In this document: in pieces, positions 47,810 through 59,766 of the stretch
Layout: each line of letters starts with the position of its first letter
Position numbering within the stretch: the stretch's first letter is position 1
Source of the DNA: Micromussa lordhowensis
Lineage: Eukaryota > Cnidaria > Anthozoa > Scleractinia > Lobophylliidae
Reading direction: 5' to 3'
Length of the DNA: 64,000 nt
Assembly (NCBI GenBank): GCA_964020085.1
Contig: OZ026600.1
Location: forward strand, 5,744,861-5,808,860
Position numbers and translations under genes: made by a program
The notes under the pieces: model-generated
The model's database searches: none
What the model saw: the letters and a program-made list of their open reading frames with translations, nothing else
What the model was told of the DNA's origin: nothing

Positions 47810-48388
47810 CACTAGTCAAAGGCCATGTTCCTGGCATGAGCCCTGAGGAGGACTCCCAAATATACTAAGGATGAAGATGCTCATCCGAAATTTTGCAACA
47901 AAACCCTAAGAGGTACCAAGATTTTGTTTTGTGAGCTTGTGGCTTGAAAGTTTTGTCACCCCCAAGAGGAACCAATTCTCCCGGGGGGGAGGGGGGTACT
48001 CCCTATAATGGCCTATACGGGGAGGCTCCGCCCGAAAGGGGTACCTTTTTGAGGCTTCAGGTATATAAAAGGGTAGTGATTCACAAGCTGAGGTATATAA
48101 AAGGGTAGGGAAATCGGTCATTTAGGTATTTTAAAGGGCCTTTAATTCTGATATTTTGAATATACGCCCCTTATGGCTGTATCAGGTTATTTATTAAGCC
48201 CTTCACGAAAATGAGAACAAGACTTCCTAAAGTACGTATGTGAAAGGGGTACCCTTTTCAATAAAAGGTATATAAAAGGGGTACCTTTTTCTGCCAAAAT
48301 GGTATATAACAGGGTAAGGGGATGGACCTCGGGGCGGAGCCTCCCTGTATTAAACTTTGTTAAGTAACCCCCCCCCCCCCCCCCCCCT
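47810..48388. repeat. Composite repeat: GGTACC-rich element with poly-G/poly-C ends
   Basis: From 47810 to 47970 the sequence resembles the repeat in kinesin intron 10 (AAGAGGTACCAAGATTTTGT words). From 47981 to 48388 a second element runs from a G-rich tract to a C run of about 20 (48368-48387). Both ends contain GGGAGGCTCCGCCC or its complement as inverted repeats, and the interior has repeated GGTATATAAAAGGGGTACC words. It is non-coding. Confidence 0.6.
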
Positions 48389-51114
48389 GGGCCAATTTCA
48401 AAACAACACATTATCTCTTATCATATTTTTTTAGCTCAATTATCATGAAAGGTGCCACAAAAGCTTATGCTGTGGACCTGAGACTGAACACCCTAAAAGG
48501 TACCAAAGGTATGTCTATAATCATCTTGCTCGAAGCTCTCAAAGCAGAAAATTCCCAGGTATTCACATTGGCAAATCCAGGGAAAGAGATATGGGAATAA
48601 ATACATCCCCCATCAATACTATGAGAAGTATTTTGCACATGTCTCCCCCTCTCTCATCACCCCCATGAAAATTATTTTGTTCATGTCTGGAAAGAACACA
48701 CCCCTGTAAAATCCTTAATATAAACCCGCTTTCGGTTTCTAAAAAGAGAAACTGATTGTATGTGACAGTAAAGGAAAGATGTGAAGCCGGAACACATCTT
48801 TCAAAACATTTCCTTTGTTAAAACGGACCTGACAAACAGAGCAATAACCAAAACTGTTTGACAATGAATTTATAAAATCTATTTGCTTCCTCAAAATGCT
48901 ACCATTAAATTAAAATTCAACACAATCTCAGCTAAACCTGTCAACTCAGTTTAACTGTGCAAACAGGAAAAAACTTCCGCAATCTGTTTGGTAAAACGAA
49001 AGAGAATTACTAAATTGTTTCCCAATGGAATTAACGCCTGAGTGTTAACGATTGCTTCATAATTCTTGAACGACTTCCAACATTTATCTTCCAAAACAAA
49101 TTCAAAAATTACATGTAGTAAACCATGGAACTTGATAAAGCTATCAAAAGTGACCTACCACACAGTCTCCTTCGATAGAAACACGAGCAAGATTTTTCAC
49201 AGCCGACCACATGAACAAAATGATATCACAGTAAATAAGAATACGCGAATTCAAGGAATACGAATATGCTAGATTGCTCCGAATCGATTCAAACCCGGAA
49301 ATCTTAAGAACCGCAAGTATTCTACCCGTCCAGCAGCAATGTTGCATAAATGATAAAAGCGTCTTGCTAATAGCGTCAGGGATGTATTTATGTAAAACCG
49401 AGGGAAGATGAAGATAAACGTATCCAATAGGGGAATTACCTGTACAAGCAATGAAGCATCGCGAATCCGTACGCGCAGATTCGACCGCAAAGAAACGAGT
49501 ATTTCTTGGTGGTACCACAGTTAACCGGAAGAAAAATCAAAGCGACGTATAAAACTATTTGCCGCGGCGAAATTCGCTACAAGCGCTTGCACATCGTACC
49601 AATAATCGGCATGATTTTTAAATGAACAGTAATCAAAATCAGAAATATTTTACCTTTGATCTTGACTTAAAGAACGAAATCATATCTCGAGGGAAGATCT
49701 TGGATAACGGCAACAAAGTATGATCATTTAGTTAACGCAAAGTTAACATAGCTGTTGCGAGTTACAACAAAAGGCCACTCAATTCGATATTTTTGGCGAT
49801 CTGATTAGTATTTGCCTTTACTCGTACCCGTTAGCACATTCCTTGTGTTTTGATTTCATATATTTATTACCTTTTTCAGTAAACTGATCCTATTTACGGG
49901 CCATTACAATAAAAACAATTTTTCTAAAATGCAGATAAGGCAAAATATGTTCGATCCATCTATGCGGCGCTCAATTTAGTATTGTGATGTGTAATTCTTT
50001 ATCCGATCCCGCTACAAGATCTCTTCGAGACATCCATTTACATGCCCCGACTAGCGATCAACGGGTTTTGATGACAAATAACCCAAGTTAACCTTTAACA
50101 AGCGAACTGCTAAACACGTACGAAAACAAAAAATTCATGGCAACCGTGTAAAATCGGCAAATATACTAGTCTAGAGCAAAAGACCATCGTATACATACTA
50201 CAAAAGCAAACAAAGGTTTTTACTCACTGTTCATTCACTGTCGAGTAAACTAGAAGGCTGAATCTTTCTTCTTTGGGATTCCTTGGTGTGTGGCAATTGC
50301 TTGACTCATATCAGGAAGAGCTAACAGCCCTGAAGGTCTTCACAAAACTCGTAACTTGTTCAGACGTCTCTCAAACGAGCGACGGTCGATCACATACTGT
50401 TTCAAAACACCAGTGCTTCGATCACGTGTTGTCACGTCACGCAATACGACCTTTGGAATCACATTCCCGCCAAGGTTTTCCCGCGATATTTTAGGAATTT
50501 CCGCCTCTGGCACAATACTGTTGTTCGGAAAAATGAACAGAAGGAAGAAAAAAAAGTACATTCAGTTGAAAATCTTGCTAAACTGTTTTGCCATGACCGT
50601 CACGAGCTGTCTGAAGACTAACGTCTGTTTACTCCCGAGAGCAAATCGCGTCACGTACAAGGAAAAGAAGGAAAAATAGGCACGCAAGGCATACTTGTGC
50701 AGAAACGTAGTATCCAGTTTGAATCTAAATATTCTAGTCACCATTCAGTACATTAGTACGCCAAGTAAGACAGTGTTTGTAACCCTTGGTACGTTAGTAC
50801 GTTTAGTGCCACTGATATTAAATTTGGATAAAACAAGCAGCAATCATTGTGTGAGCAAATAAATGGAATGAAATGTTTTACATTATCAGTGAACAACAAT
50901 TCTAAACGAGCATGCGCAGTGATCAGTGTATATTATACAGTTAAAACTAACAGTGCTCCAGTGTGTCACTTAATAAATCAGCAAACAATGCTATACAAGT
51001 GAGCACAGTGATCAGTGTTTATGAAATCCTTACTACGGTCAACAGGTGCACTAAGGAGAAAATAGAAAAATTGTGCCCATAGCATGAACCATATAAGTAA
51101 AAAGGTAAGTATGC
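48389..51114. other. Intergenic, no gene seen
   Basis: AT-rich. Further AAAAGGTACCAAAGGT-like words lie near 48495, a tail of the preceding repeat. Overlapping frames at 49144-49518 and 50273-50744 on both strands have no recognisable product. A 5' exon of the Ser/Arg-rich gene could lie here unseen. Confidence 0.4.
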
Positions 51115-51385
51115 ATAAGAGCCACAGGGCCCATCAACCTGGAACTTATCCCAGTTTCTGTAGCATGAAGAAACCTCCCCCCCCCCCCCTCAGACGGGAT
51201 GCTAGTCCATTGCCGGGTTACCCCCAGCATTGTTAGGTCTCCGGTACCTGGTTGAAGAGATGCACTGTGAGATAAAGTGTCTGGCCTAACAACACAACAC
51301 AAATGTCCCCATCCAGGGCTCGAACCAGGACCGCTCGATCCGGAGTTGAGGGCACTAACCAGGAGACCACTGCACCTTCACCATA
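51115..51385 (-). mobile_element. tRNA-derived SINE, copy 3
   Basis: Read on the minus strand it has the best preserved promoter of the family: box A TGGTCTCCTGGTTAGTGCCC and box B GGTTCGAGCCC. The body follows with TTGTGTTGTGTTGTTAGGCC, CAGACACTTTATC and CATCCCGTCTGAGG, then a G run. The spurious frames 51051-51302 and 51277-51483 lie on it. Confidence 0.82.
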
Positions 51386-52715
51386 TGAGTGGGTTGATTG
51401 ATTCTTTGATGCCTTTCAGCCAGGAAGAGAATAATTTCACAAACAGACATGGATTGTTTGAAATAGACTTAAAGTTTGTATAAGATCAAGAGATCTACCA
51501 GAAATATTGGAAATAATGATTCACCGGTGTAAAGTTTTGAAAAGTGTATGTGAGCAACCTTTTCAGTGCCATGATGTCAGTTTCAGCTTTTGAACCAATC
51601 ATTTAAGGTAAAGTTGAGATTGCATTATCATGTTATAATGTCATCTCTGGTAAGCAAAACTATGACTGTCTTTAATAGCAATTCCGGCTTCCCTCCACCA
51701 ATATTTTCTCTATCCCACTTACTTCGGACCATTCATCCTGATCTAGCCGCAGTCCAAAGTATTTTAATTGTGACAAGACAATGTTTTTCCCTGTTGAGAC
51801 ACTGAGTTTTACCAAGCTAACATATTGCACAGAATTTTGCATTTGCCTTGCATCACTTGGTCACCATTTGAGACAAACAACAGTAAATTAAGTCAGCTGT
51901 TAAATTTATGGTCATTTACCTACTTCTGAGTTGGCATTGATTTGTCAGGATGTTCATTGATGGTCTATTGTTGTTTTTGGGTGTCATATTATGAACTATT
52001 TTCATGTCTGATTAAATCTAGTGTTTCTTGATCGTTATTCTCCGTTATTGAGTTAAAACGTGAGCTTGCCTTTTAGAATTTTATGGTTTCTATCCGGATA
52101 AAATTGACAAGCCTGTGATAGGTTTTTTTTAGACATGGGATGGTAGTCAGACTGTAGATCGGTTCTGATAAGGATCAGAAATCAGACAATATCTGAAAGA
52201 GTAAACAAAAAAATGACAAATACAAGAGTTAAGTACTTTGTGTTGCTTGTGTTATTTACCTAATTTTGACCGTCTTAAATCCCATTTCCCGCATGGAAAA
52301 ATTATTAATTCCCACTTTCCACCAACTCCCACCAACCTCTTGTAATCCTGCATCCTGCCTTCAACTTACCTTATATCCCGCATCCTGGATGCAAAAAAAG
52401 GCTCACCCTGCATCCCTCCAACCCTATGTTAGATGTTGACTATAAGGTGATCGTGATAGTGATATCACAGGTTGGAAATTATTGGATAAATTGGATAAAT
52501 TATTATTAAGATACAAGATAGACCATAGAATTTAATTTTTAGAATATCTATATTCTCTTCAGTTCAGAAAGTTCAAATCTTAACTTTTTTTTTACAAAAA
52601 TATTTTATAAAAATATGTAATTTATAAACAACATGTTAATTCCACCACGAGGACTAACTTGATTCTTGCTACTTTAAAGTCTTTCAACATTTTTATAAAT
52701 CTCACAGATGATTTG
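51386..52715. other. Intergenic, 3' flank of the small minus-strand gene
   Basis: No gene is supported. A decayed stretch with repeated CCCGCATCCTG/CCTGCATCC words lies at about 52280-52430, similar in style to the ATATCCCGTATCC words near 7140-7200. Confidence 0.4.
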
Positions 52716-53741
52716 TCAGTAAGCTGTACTGTCTTCTTTGCTTTTTTCTGTTCCGTTTCTCTTCACCTCTTCCATTTCTTTAACTAGAAAGTCTATTGGT
52801 TTTTCTGGCCTCTTAAAGACAAGCTTAGCGATTAAGTCCTACAAAAAAGAGAGATGAAAAGAACATTAAATTCAGTGGTTCCCTTTTTTTGCACATAAAT
52901 GCACAGCAACGACCCAGGAGGGGAAAGGGGTACCTAACCCAGGTTTGATTATAGGGGTGCCACTAAGCACTTACTGACTGGCCACAAGGGAAACAGTGAA
53001 TTTTGTTTCCCCGAGAGACCCTCCATGTTCCCCAAGGCAAAGCTGAGGGGAATATTGAGGGTCAAAGGGAAACAAGACTCACTGTTTCCCATGGGACCAG
53101 TCATTAAGTCTTTTGTTATACCACCCAACTCAAAAATAAAACAAACTGGGAAAAAAATAATTTGCTTTCCGCTGGCTGGCACTCAATTAGCCGCAGTTTC
53201 AAGGTGCACGACCTGATCACCTACGAGTTGAAAGTGTCCCTTGGGAGTTCATTTGCCCTAGAGAGTAGTGAGTTTTGACACATGACACGTGATATGTTCT
53301 CCTCCAATCAGAAAACGTGTTTGAGTTGGGTATAACAATGATGGTTTCTTGACCCTGATTAGATTCATTACTGGCCTAGCACAATGCCTTTTCTGCAAAC
53401 GTCTCCGAGATTGATGAGTACTGTACAGGTCATTAAAAAGTAAATCAGAGCTAAGCTTATAAAACATAAGTTTAAGCTTAAAAAGCCTTAAGGCTGAGGT
53501 AAGTTTAAAACTTAGGTCTTACTTCCAAAAGTTGCAGAATTTCTGTTTCCGCGAGATATTTCGTCGCTTTAACTCGAGGCTCTCCGACATCTGGCAAGTA
53601 CTCAACTTGAATGGATTCCTTCAATTCATCTAAAAGGTTTTTTCCAATCTGTTTGCACTCTTTAAAGCTGTAAGATTCATCCTGCTGGCCTTTTTCAATT
53701 ATTTCGATGGAGTCGCTCTCAACTGTCAGTTTCGTCGCCAT
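52716..53741 (-). CDS. Small protein with RIIa/Dpy-30-like dimerisation helices
   Basis: Two exons, 53523-53741 and 52716-52838, with a GT-AG, phase 0 intron, give 113 residues ending in TAY. The first exon encodes an acidic N terminus (MATKLTVESDSIEII) and ATKYLAETEILQLLE. The second continues DLIAKLVFKRPEKPIDFLVKEMEE. The pattern YLxxxxIxxLLxxLxxxLxxxRPxxPxxFL is that of the RIIa/Dpy-30 dimerisation-docking fold. Similar words are found in the small proteins around EFCAB10 and in adenylate kinase N-terminal domains, many of them ciliary. Which orthologue this is remains open. The start is 112 bp from the divergent AP4S1 start, so the two probably share a promoter. The intron contains a hairpin MITE (52954-53126). 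Confidence 0.75.
52954..53126. repeat. Hairpin MITE, GGGAAACAGTGA arms
   Basis: Imperfect inverted arms of about 75 bp share GGGAAACAGTGA...TTGTTTCCC and its complement GGGAAACAA...TCACTGTTTCCC, with TCCCCTCAGC-like pairing at the centre. It is located in the intron of the small minus-strand gene. The overlapping frames at 52949-53182 and 53025-53216 are not genes. Confidence 0.75.
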
Positions 53742-53853
53742 TTTGATTGTTTTGGCGCCTCGTTTTCATGCTTAGGGAGAAAGCAGCGCCTGGTGATGAT
53801 TTGACTTGATTGAGCTCAAAAAAGTGAAAGTGTTTTCTTGAAAAAGCGTTACA
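53742..53853. promoter_or_regulatory. Bidirectional promoter between the RIIa-like gene and AP4S1
   Basis: Only 112 bp separate the two divergent start codons, so both 5' UTRs and the core promoter must fit here or overlap the coding exons. There is no TATA box. A GGCGCC site lies near 53753 and GCGCC near 53786. Confidence 0.6.
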
Positions 53854-56800
53854 ATGTTGAAATTTCTACTGCTTGTTAACAAGCAAGGGCATACTCGGGT
53901 TTCCCAATACTATGAATACTTGGAACTTGAAGAAAGGACGAATTTGGAGGCCGAAATAACACGAAAATGTTTGGCACGAAGTGACGATCAGGTGACCATT
54001 GACACTCTAAATGCATGTGAGAGCCTTTGCACAGTTTCTCGCGGCATGGTTGAAGGGCAAACAGGGCAAAAAATTGCAGTAAACGCATTGGAAAAGTAGG
54101 AAATTTAATATCTAATGGGTTCACGGAATGTTCGGATTATGAAATATTCACGAATTTAAAACTAAACATACTAGGTCAGAGAATTTATACTGATCAATTC
54201 AAATTGACAGGATACCGTGAAGGATACACACTAGCTAAGAAAGCTGGAAGTAAAGGTTTTCATGTATTTTGCTGTAAAACGAAGTTTCCAGTTCAGGGGC
54301 AAATTTAGAAATTTTTGAGGGGAAAACTAAAAAGGTGATTCTTGTTTTCGAGTGCGGAGGCTGTTTTATTTATTCAAATTTGATCATTCAATGAAAATAA
54401 CATTTTGCTGGTTATCTTAGTTTATATTGTAATTCATTAGAATTGCAGAATTTTACTCTTTCTACACCCACTGTTTCCCAGATATTTGCCCTCCAAATAA
54501 GATGGTATGAGAAACTGTGGAAAGGTCTAAATTTGCAATTTAAATTGGCAAATTTGCTCAATGTTGTCTCTTACACAGTGGGCATCTTTGTAGAATTAAG
54601 GGCTTCTGAAATTTTGCACAGTGGCGGAGCTGCTGATTTTCAGTAAATCTGCGGAATTCACAAAAACATGCAAAATACTGCAAAATTCGCTAGAAATCTT
54701 TTGAAAAACATGTGGGTACAATATATTTGAACCTTATCTTGGCTGTTGGGGTTGTTTACTTGCTGTAAACTTACAAATTTATTTTGAAACTTTGTCGCAG
54801 TAATGAGTAAACAACACCCCAAAACTACCAGGCTTTCTTTGTAGATTAATGTTTCTTTGTTGATATAAAAGGCTTTGCCATTGGTGCATTTGTCAAGCGT
54901 ATTGTTGTTAAAAGAGCAAATGATGATCTCTGTTAAATACTCAACCTTGTGGTCAAACAAATAGCAAACACGTACGAAAGTCCAACAAGGCAAAATTGCT
55001 GTCTTTTTTTGTTAAAAATATTCATCAAATCAGTGCAAAATCATTTGCTTTCCAGGAAAATTTGCCTAGAAAGTCCCACGTAATTGGCCAATTTTTACTA
55101 ATTGTTTTTCAGTGACATTTACCCGCCAAATTCCTGTGAAATCGGCCATTTATTTCAGCGTATTTCTCTCTGAAAATCCAGCGAAATTTGGCTTTTTTCC
55201 ATGACCTACCAGAAGCCCTGTTGTGGAATTCATTCTCTGATTATCAAAATTTGCAAAGAAGGTTCAGTGGATAATGATTGCTTTAAGTGGTTAAGCTCTT
55301 AATCTTGGATCCTTTTAAGCAGTCAGTTTAGATAAAATTATCCTGTTTTTGCTTTCAGTGTCCTTTCATGGAATTCAAGAATTTCAAAGTCATTTACAGA
55401 AGATATGCCTCACTGTTATTTATTGTCGGTGTTGATCCAGACGAGGCAAGCTATTTTGTTCACATTGTAATCAACCCAGTCAGCCAGCTACTTGTCTAAC
55501 ACTTTCCAGACCATATTAATAGATGAATGTTAATTCTGACATATTGGCTGTTGACACATTGACTGACTGTTGATAGTCAGTGAATAGTCAGTCTGAGTGG
55601 ACATTCGGTCGATACTCAGTCAATAATCATTTCATGTATTATCAACCAAGATACCGACTAAGATGTGTGTCAGCCGATATCATTGGCACTAATTGACACA
55701 CCAATACTTCATCAACACTTAAATCACATTTCATAGATACCGCACTGATACGCCACTGTTACTTGAGCACTACTTGTTTGATACTTCACTGATACTTCAC
55801 TGTTCTCTGCTTATACTCTACTAATACTTGTCTGATTCTTTTTTTCAAGTTTATCTCAAACAGCAGCTTAGTAATTCTAAAGCTCAGCTTATGTTGATAC
55901 ATTATATTATGTCTTTCTGCAGAATGAATTATCAATACTGGAGTTTATTCACACCCTCGTGGAAACATTGGATCGTTATTTTTCTAGTGTGGTGAGTTTT
56001 GATTGGAGTTCAATTTTGTACACCCTTAGGCTGACAGTATTCTACTTGGTTCGTTAGTGGTAGGGATACTTCCATTTAACATTAACAGATGAGGATAAAT
56101 CAGTGGATTCTGTTGATAGGTGTCCTAAAAAGGTAACAGAAACCTATTTTGTGGGTCACCCAATACCTTTTAGAAAGAATTACAGTATTTCATTGGTTCA
56201 TAAAACAACAGATAGCAGGTCTTATAATCTATCAAATATTTTTGCTCACATGCGATTGGTCTAAATACGTCATGTGACTGAATGTGCCCCAGTTAAAACT
56301 GAGGAATATCTAAGTGCTATACAACAACTTTCAAAACTTTGTGTGTTGCAAAAATGTTCTGAGGGATAATGTAAAACACAATTGCCTCCATTTGGCACAA
56401 AAATACATGTACGACAGGGCATTAATTCTTTGTTCCGAAAAGCTCACAGTTTTCCTTGAGCTTCACTCTTGGAAAAATGTTTGCTTTTCAGAACAGATAG
56501 TGTCCACAGACAAAACATTCAAGCATATTTTCGCATCAAATGGTGGCTATTGCTTGTATTTGTAACAAGCTACTAGCCAAAGAAAACAGTGAAGGCAGTG
56601 TCTCTAATTTAACAGACCAGTGAACATAGACTATCCAGAGCTAGCGTCTTCAGTAAAAATCATTGCATTTCGAGGGTATGACTTGAATCCATTTCTCTGA
56701 CAGGTAGTTCTCAACATACTTTTTGCTGTCTTAGCATCCTTAAGTGTATTGTGATAACTCTAATGACAGTTAGCTAATCAGGGCTTGTAATATTCTGTGA

Positions 56801-59766
56801 TGGTGCAATTCTGCCGAATTAACCTAAAATCGCAACAAAATGCATAATTCCTGAAAAACAAATTTGTACAAAATTGCACAATTTGAGGTGAAAAAGAGGA
56901 CATTTTTGCGTTACCTTAAGTTTTTTGACAGCTTAAATGTTAGTTCTAATCAAAGCTTTTTACCATTGGCACAGATTAAATAAGTAGATGTACAGTGTAA
57001 ATGGACCAATCGCAATCATTGATATATTCTCTGAAGAAATCAAGATGTTTTTTTGATACCCTCATATTTTTGTTGCACTTATCAGCGTGAACTGCTTGAT
57101 AGTCGCTTGCAAGATGTACAGTACATGTAGTTATTTTTGTTTAACTTGAAACAGACATCCTCATGGATAAGTTTGTTGTTAAATCGCTGAAGGCTTCTTC
57201 ACAAGAGAAAAAACGATCCCTCCTTCCTGTAAATATTCAATTAAACTAATAAAATTAATAATTAATATATGTTAATATGAAATTGGCTAAATTGGGCATC
57301 TCCAATTTCAATAATTCAAAATGAGGCATCAGATGATTTATTTCAGTTACTTTTTTCATTCCTTTATGCTCTAATAGGGTCTTGGGCAGCAAAAATTATC
57401 CTCCTCTGAGACCTAATAAAACAATGTTAAATTAGCTAATAAAGAAATCACATAATTTGCCGCATAATAGACCTTTCTTGCCCCACAATGTGCCTTGAAA
57501 ATTTCTCATAATTACTTAAAACGTAAGCCCTGGCTAATAGATTTTAACACCTTAAATTTTTGGTACCAAACCTCAAATTTTAACTGTTAAAAGATCTTAT
57601 TGCTATAATTATTACATTGACCTCTGCAGGCTTGTCACAAGATGTGCTTTACAAAAGTCTTAAATTCACAATTTTTTCGGACAGGGTACCCCAGGCCTCC
57701 TATGAAAATCCCTATGCTGCATAAAATTTTGCATGGTCTTTTTTCAAATCCTGGCTAAAGAGTTCCCCTTGGGCATGATTCATTTACTACACATGCTGTG
57801 TTTCAGGTTATTTTGCTTTTGGAATGAACATAATATTAATTTTGAAAACAAATTTGTCGTTCTAAAAGAGCCTGTTTGTTCTTTTATTTTCAGTGTGAAT
57901 TGGACGTATCCTTTTAAATCAGCCTGTTACATTATTTAAAATACTGGACAGTTTGCTTACATTAAGTGACCTGGAGTTAATACTGGTCAAAATGTGTGAA
58001 ATAGTTCCTTGCTGGAGGAAAGGTGGCCATACATCTAACTTCTCTTTATACGTTTTTGTGTGGCACTCATGATATTTTTATGTTAAATGTGGGGCTGAAA
58101 GACTGTCATAGGTGACTGCTAGTAAATGGAATTGCTAGCTCTGATACAGGGGTACTGAAAGGGAAGGGGCGGGGAGGAAGGGAGAGAGTGCAATGGAGAT
58201 AAACCCTTTAGTGCTTGAAAAGGGAAGAAGGCAGCATAATTAAAGCTAGACCATTTCTTTCTCTCGAGTCCTGGTGGCCTAATGGGTACCGCACTGCACT
58301 CTGGATAAAGCAGTTTAGGTTTGAGCCCTGGCTGGCTTCAATACAATCGTAAGTGATTTTACTCTCACAGTAACTCTTCTCCCCAGGGGGGGGGGACCCT
58401 GCAATGGACTGGCATTTCATCCAAGTCGCAGTACGTAGTGGATTGAAATACTCACTGGTTAATGTTACTTACAGAGATTGGCCTGATGGTGATACATTAT
58501 TTTTATAATAACTTTTCCCTACCTTTTCTAACTCCAATGATAGGTATGAAAGGGGCCTCCTGGGCTCCCGGTCCTTCCTCAAGTATATTTCTCACTGGTA
58601 ACTTGGTTTTGATTTTCCCAGAGCCTAGGTTGTATGGCTGATCAAAAACATGTGGGTTTTGGATTACAAGATTGTCTCTAGGGGAAGTAGAAATACCCCT
58701 TAAGGGGGCTCGAAAGGGCTTTCCACGGTTAACAATACGTGTGCAATGAAGAAATATTACAACACTGTTGTCCATATTAGACGGGCAATGTTTTGTTATC
58801 TGAATAAAACTATCATCAAACAATTTTTGAGGGTGGTTGTAATGTCTCAACGGTTACTATGGAAATGGTACAATGCTGTTAAAAGACCCTTTGAAACTCA
58901 GTTTTTCAAAAACAACTTTAAAACCAATTTGGTGACTTCATCAAATTCTCTAGTCTAATATGTGATAAGAAAAAATCTATCTAGTAGAACTTGATTTATT
59001 TATAAAAGAGCTGTAGGAGTCGAGAGAAAAATTCCACTAGATAATTTTTTTTACATTTTTTTTTACGAATTTGAAATAACGAATTTTTTTTGCATACAAA
59101 AAAATCAGGGTACATGTAGGTCACCAAGCTAACTTTCGAGATATTACATCACCAAATCTAACAAGTTTTATTTCCGGTTTTCAGGATTTTGGCTCACAAT
59201 TCTATTTCCGGTCACATATTTTGAACAATGCCGCTGACTCAAGGGCTCGTCCTCGCGAGGAGGCCCTGAAAAGCTTCTTTTGTGATGAACATTTCTGTTG
59301 CCAAGTTTGAAGAACACTGCTACAATATTTCCAGAGATATTCTTTTTTCAGTATTTTACCATTTTAGTTGTAAACCTCATGACGTCATCACTCTCCTAAT
59401 TTGCTTGATACAAAAACGCCAATATCTCTAAAATGAAAAAAAAAGATATTCTAGAAAGGAACACGCCATTCCTCTGTATTTTGAAAAGCCTTTTAAATAT
59501 GTCGCAATTATTCATGTCATAGGCACTTTACCTTCATGCCATAGAAGTAGTTACCAGCCAGCCTATTCACCTAGCCATGTAGTCAGGCTATAAATGTATG
59601 AAAAACATGACGGTTTCCTTGATGTTTGACCTTTGTGAAGATAATGTTCAATCTGGACAAAGTGCACATGATCTTAGATGAAATGATCATGAATGGACAA
59701 ATAGTGGAAACCAATAAAAACAGAATACTTGCACCTGTGTCAGTATTGGACAACCCAACCAGTTGA
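53854..59766 (+). CDS. AP4S1: AP-4 adaptor complex small subunit sigma (AP4S1)
   Basis: This is the sigma subunit of the AP-4 heterotetramer, which sorts cargo at the trans-Golgi network (ATG9 traffic in vertebrates). Five exons: 53854-53991 ([15 protein letters not shown], matching the AP-4 sigma start), 55359-55445 ([16 protein letters not shown]), 55923-55991 ([16 protein letters not shown]), 57894-57905 (CELD only) and 59641-59766 ([15 protein letters not shown] to PTS). The joined protein has 143 residues against 144 in man and is collinear along its whole length, with no damage. Exon 2 ends with a GC donor (GAG|gcaagc) instead of GT. Exon 4 is a 12-nt microexon; reading on into its intron adds VSF and a stop. 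The start is 112 bp from the divergent RIIa-like gene. Introns are 0.4-1.9 kb and contain one SINE. Confidence 0.93.
55545..55830. repeat. Degenerate short-repeat tract (GATACTTCACT / GATAGTCAGT words)
   Basis: In AP4S1 intron 2, words such as GATACTTCACT, GATACTCAGTCAATA and GATAGTCAGTGAATAG recur with spacing of about 10-12 bp over nearly 300 bp. The left half uses TCAGT words and the right half ACTTCACT words. It resembles the tract at 61545-61800. Confidence 0.5.
58268..58470 (+). mobile_element. tRNA-derived SINE, copy 4 (in AP4S1 intron 4)
   Basis: Box A GGTGGCCTAATGGGTACCG, box B GGTTTGAGCCC, then a diverged body with ACTCTCACAGTAACTC, a G run and CCCTGCAATGGACTGGCAT. The head matches copy 2 (38126-38345), while the centre is shortened. 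Confidence 0.7.

Noticed and set aside
47981..48388. Tandem GGTACC/TATAAAAGGG words as promoters (TATA boxes)
   Set aside because: They are internal repeats of a mobile element with inverted ends, with no gene next to them.
53992..54099. AP4S1 exon 1 extending to 54099 (81-residue protein)
   Set aside because: Similarity to AP-4 sigma stops exactly at the GT donor after SDDQ and resumes at 55359.
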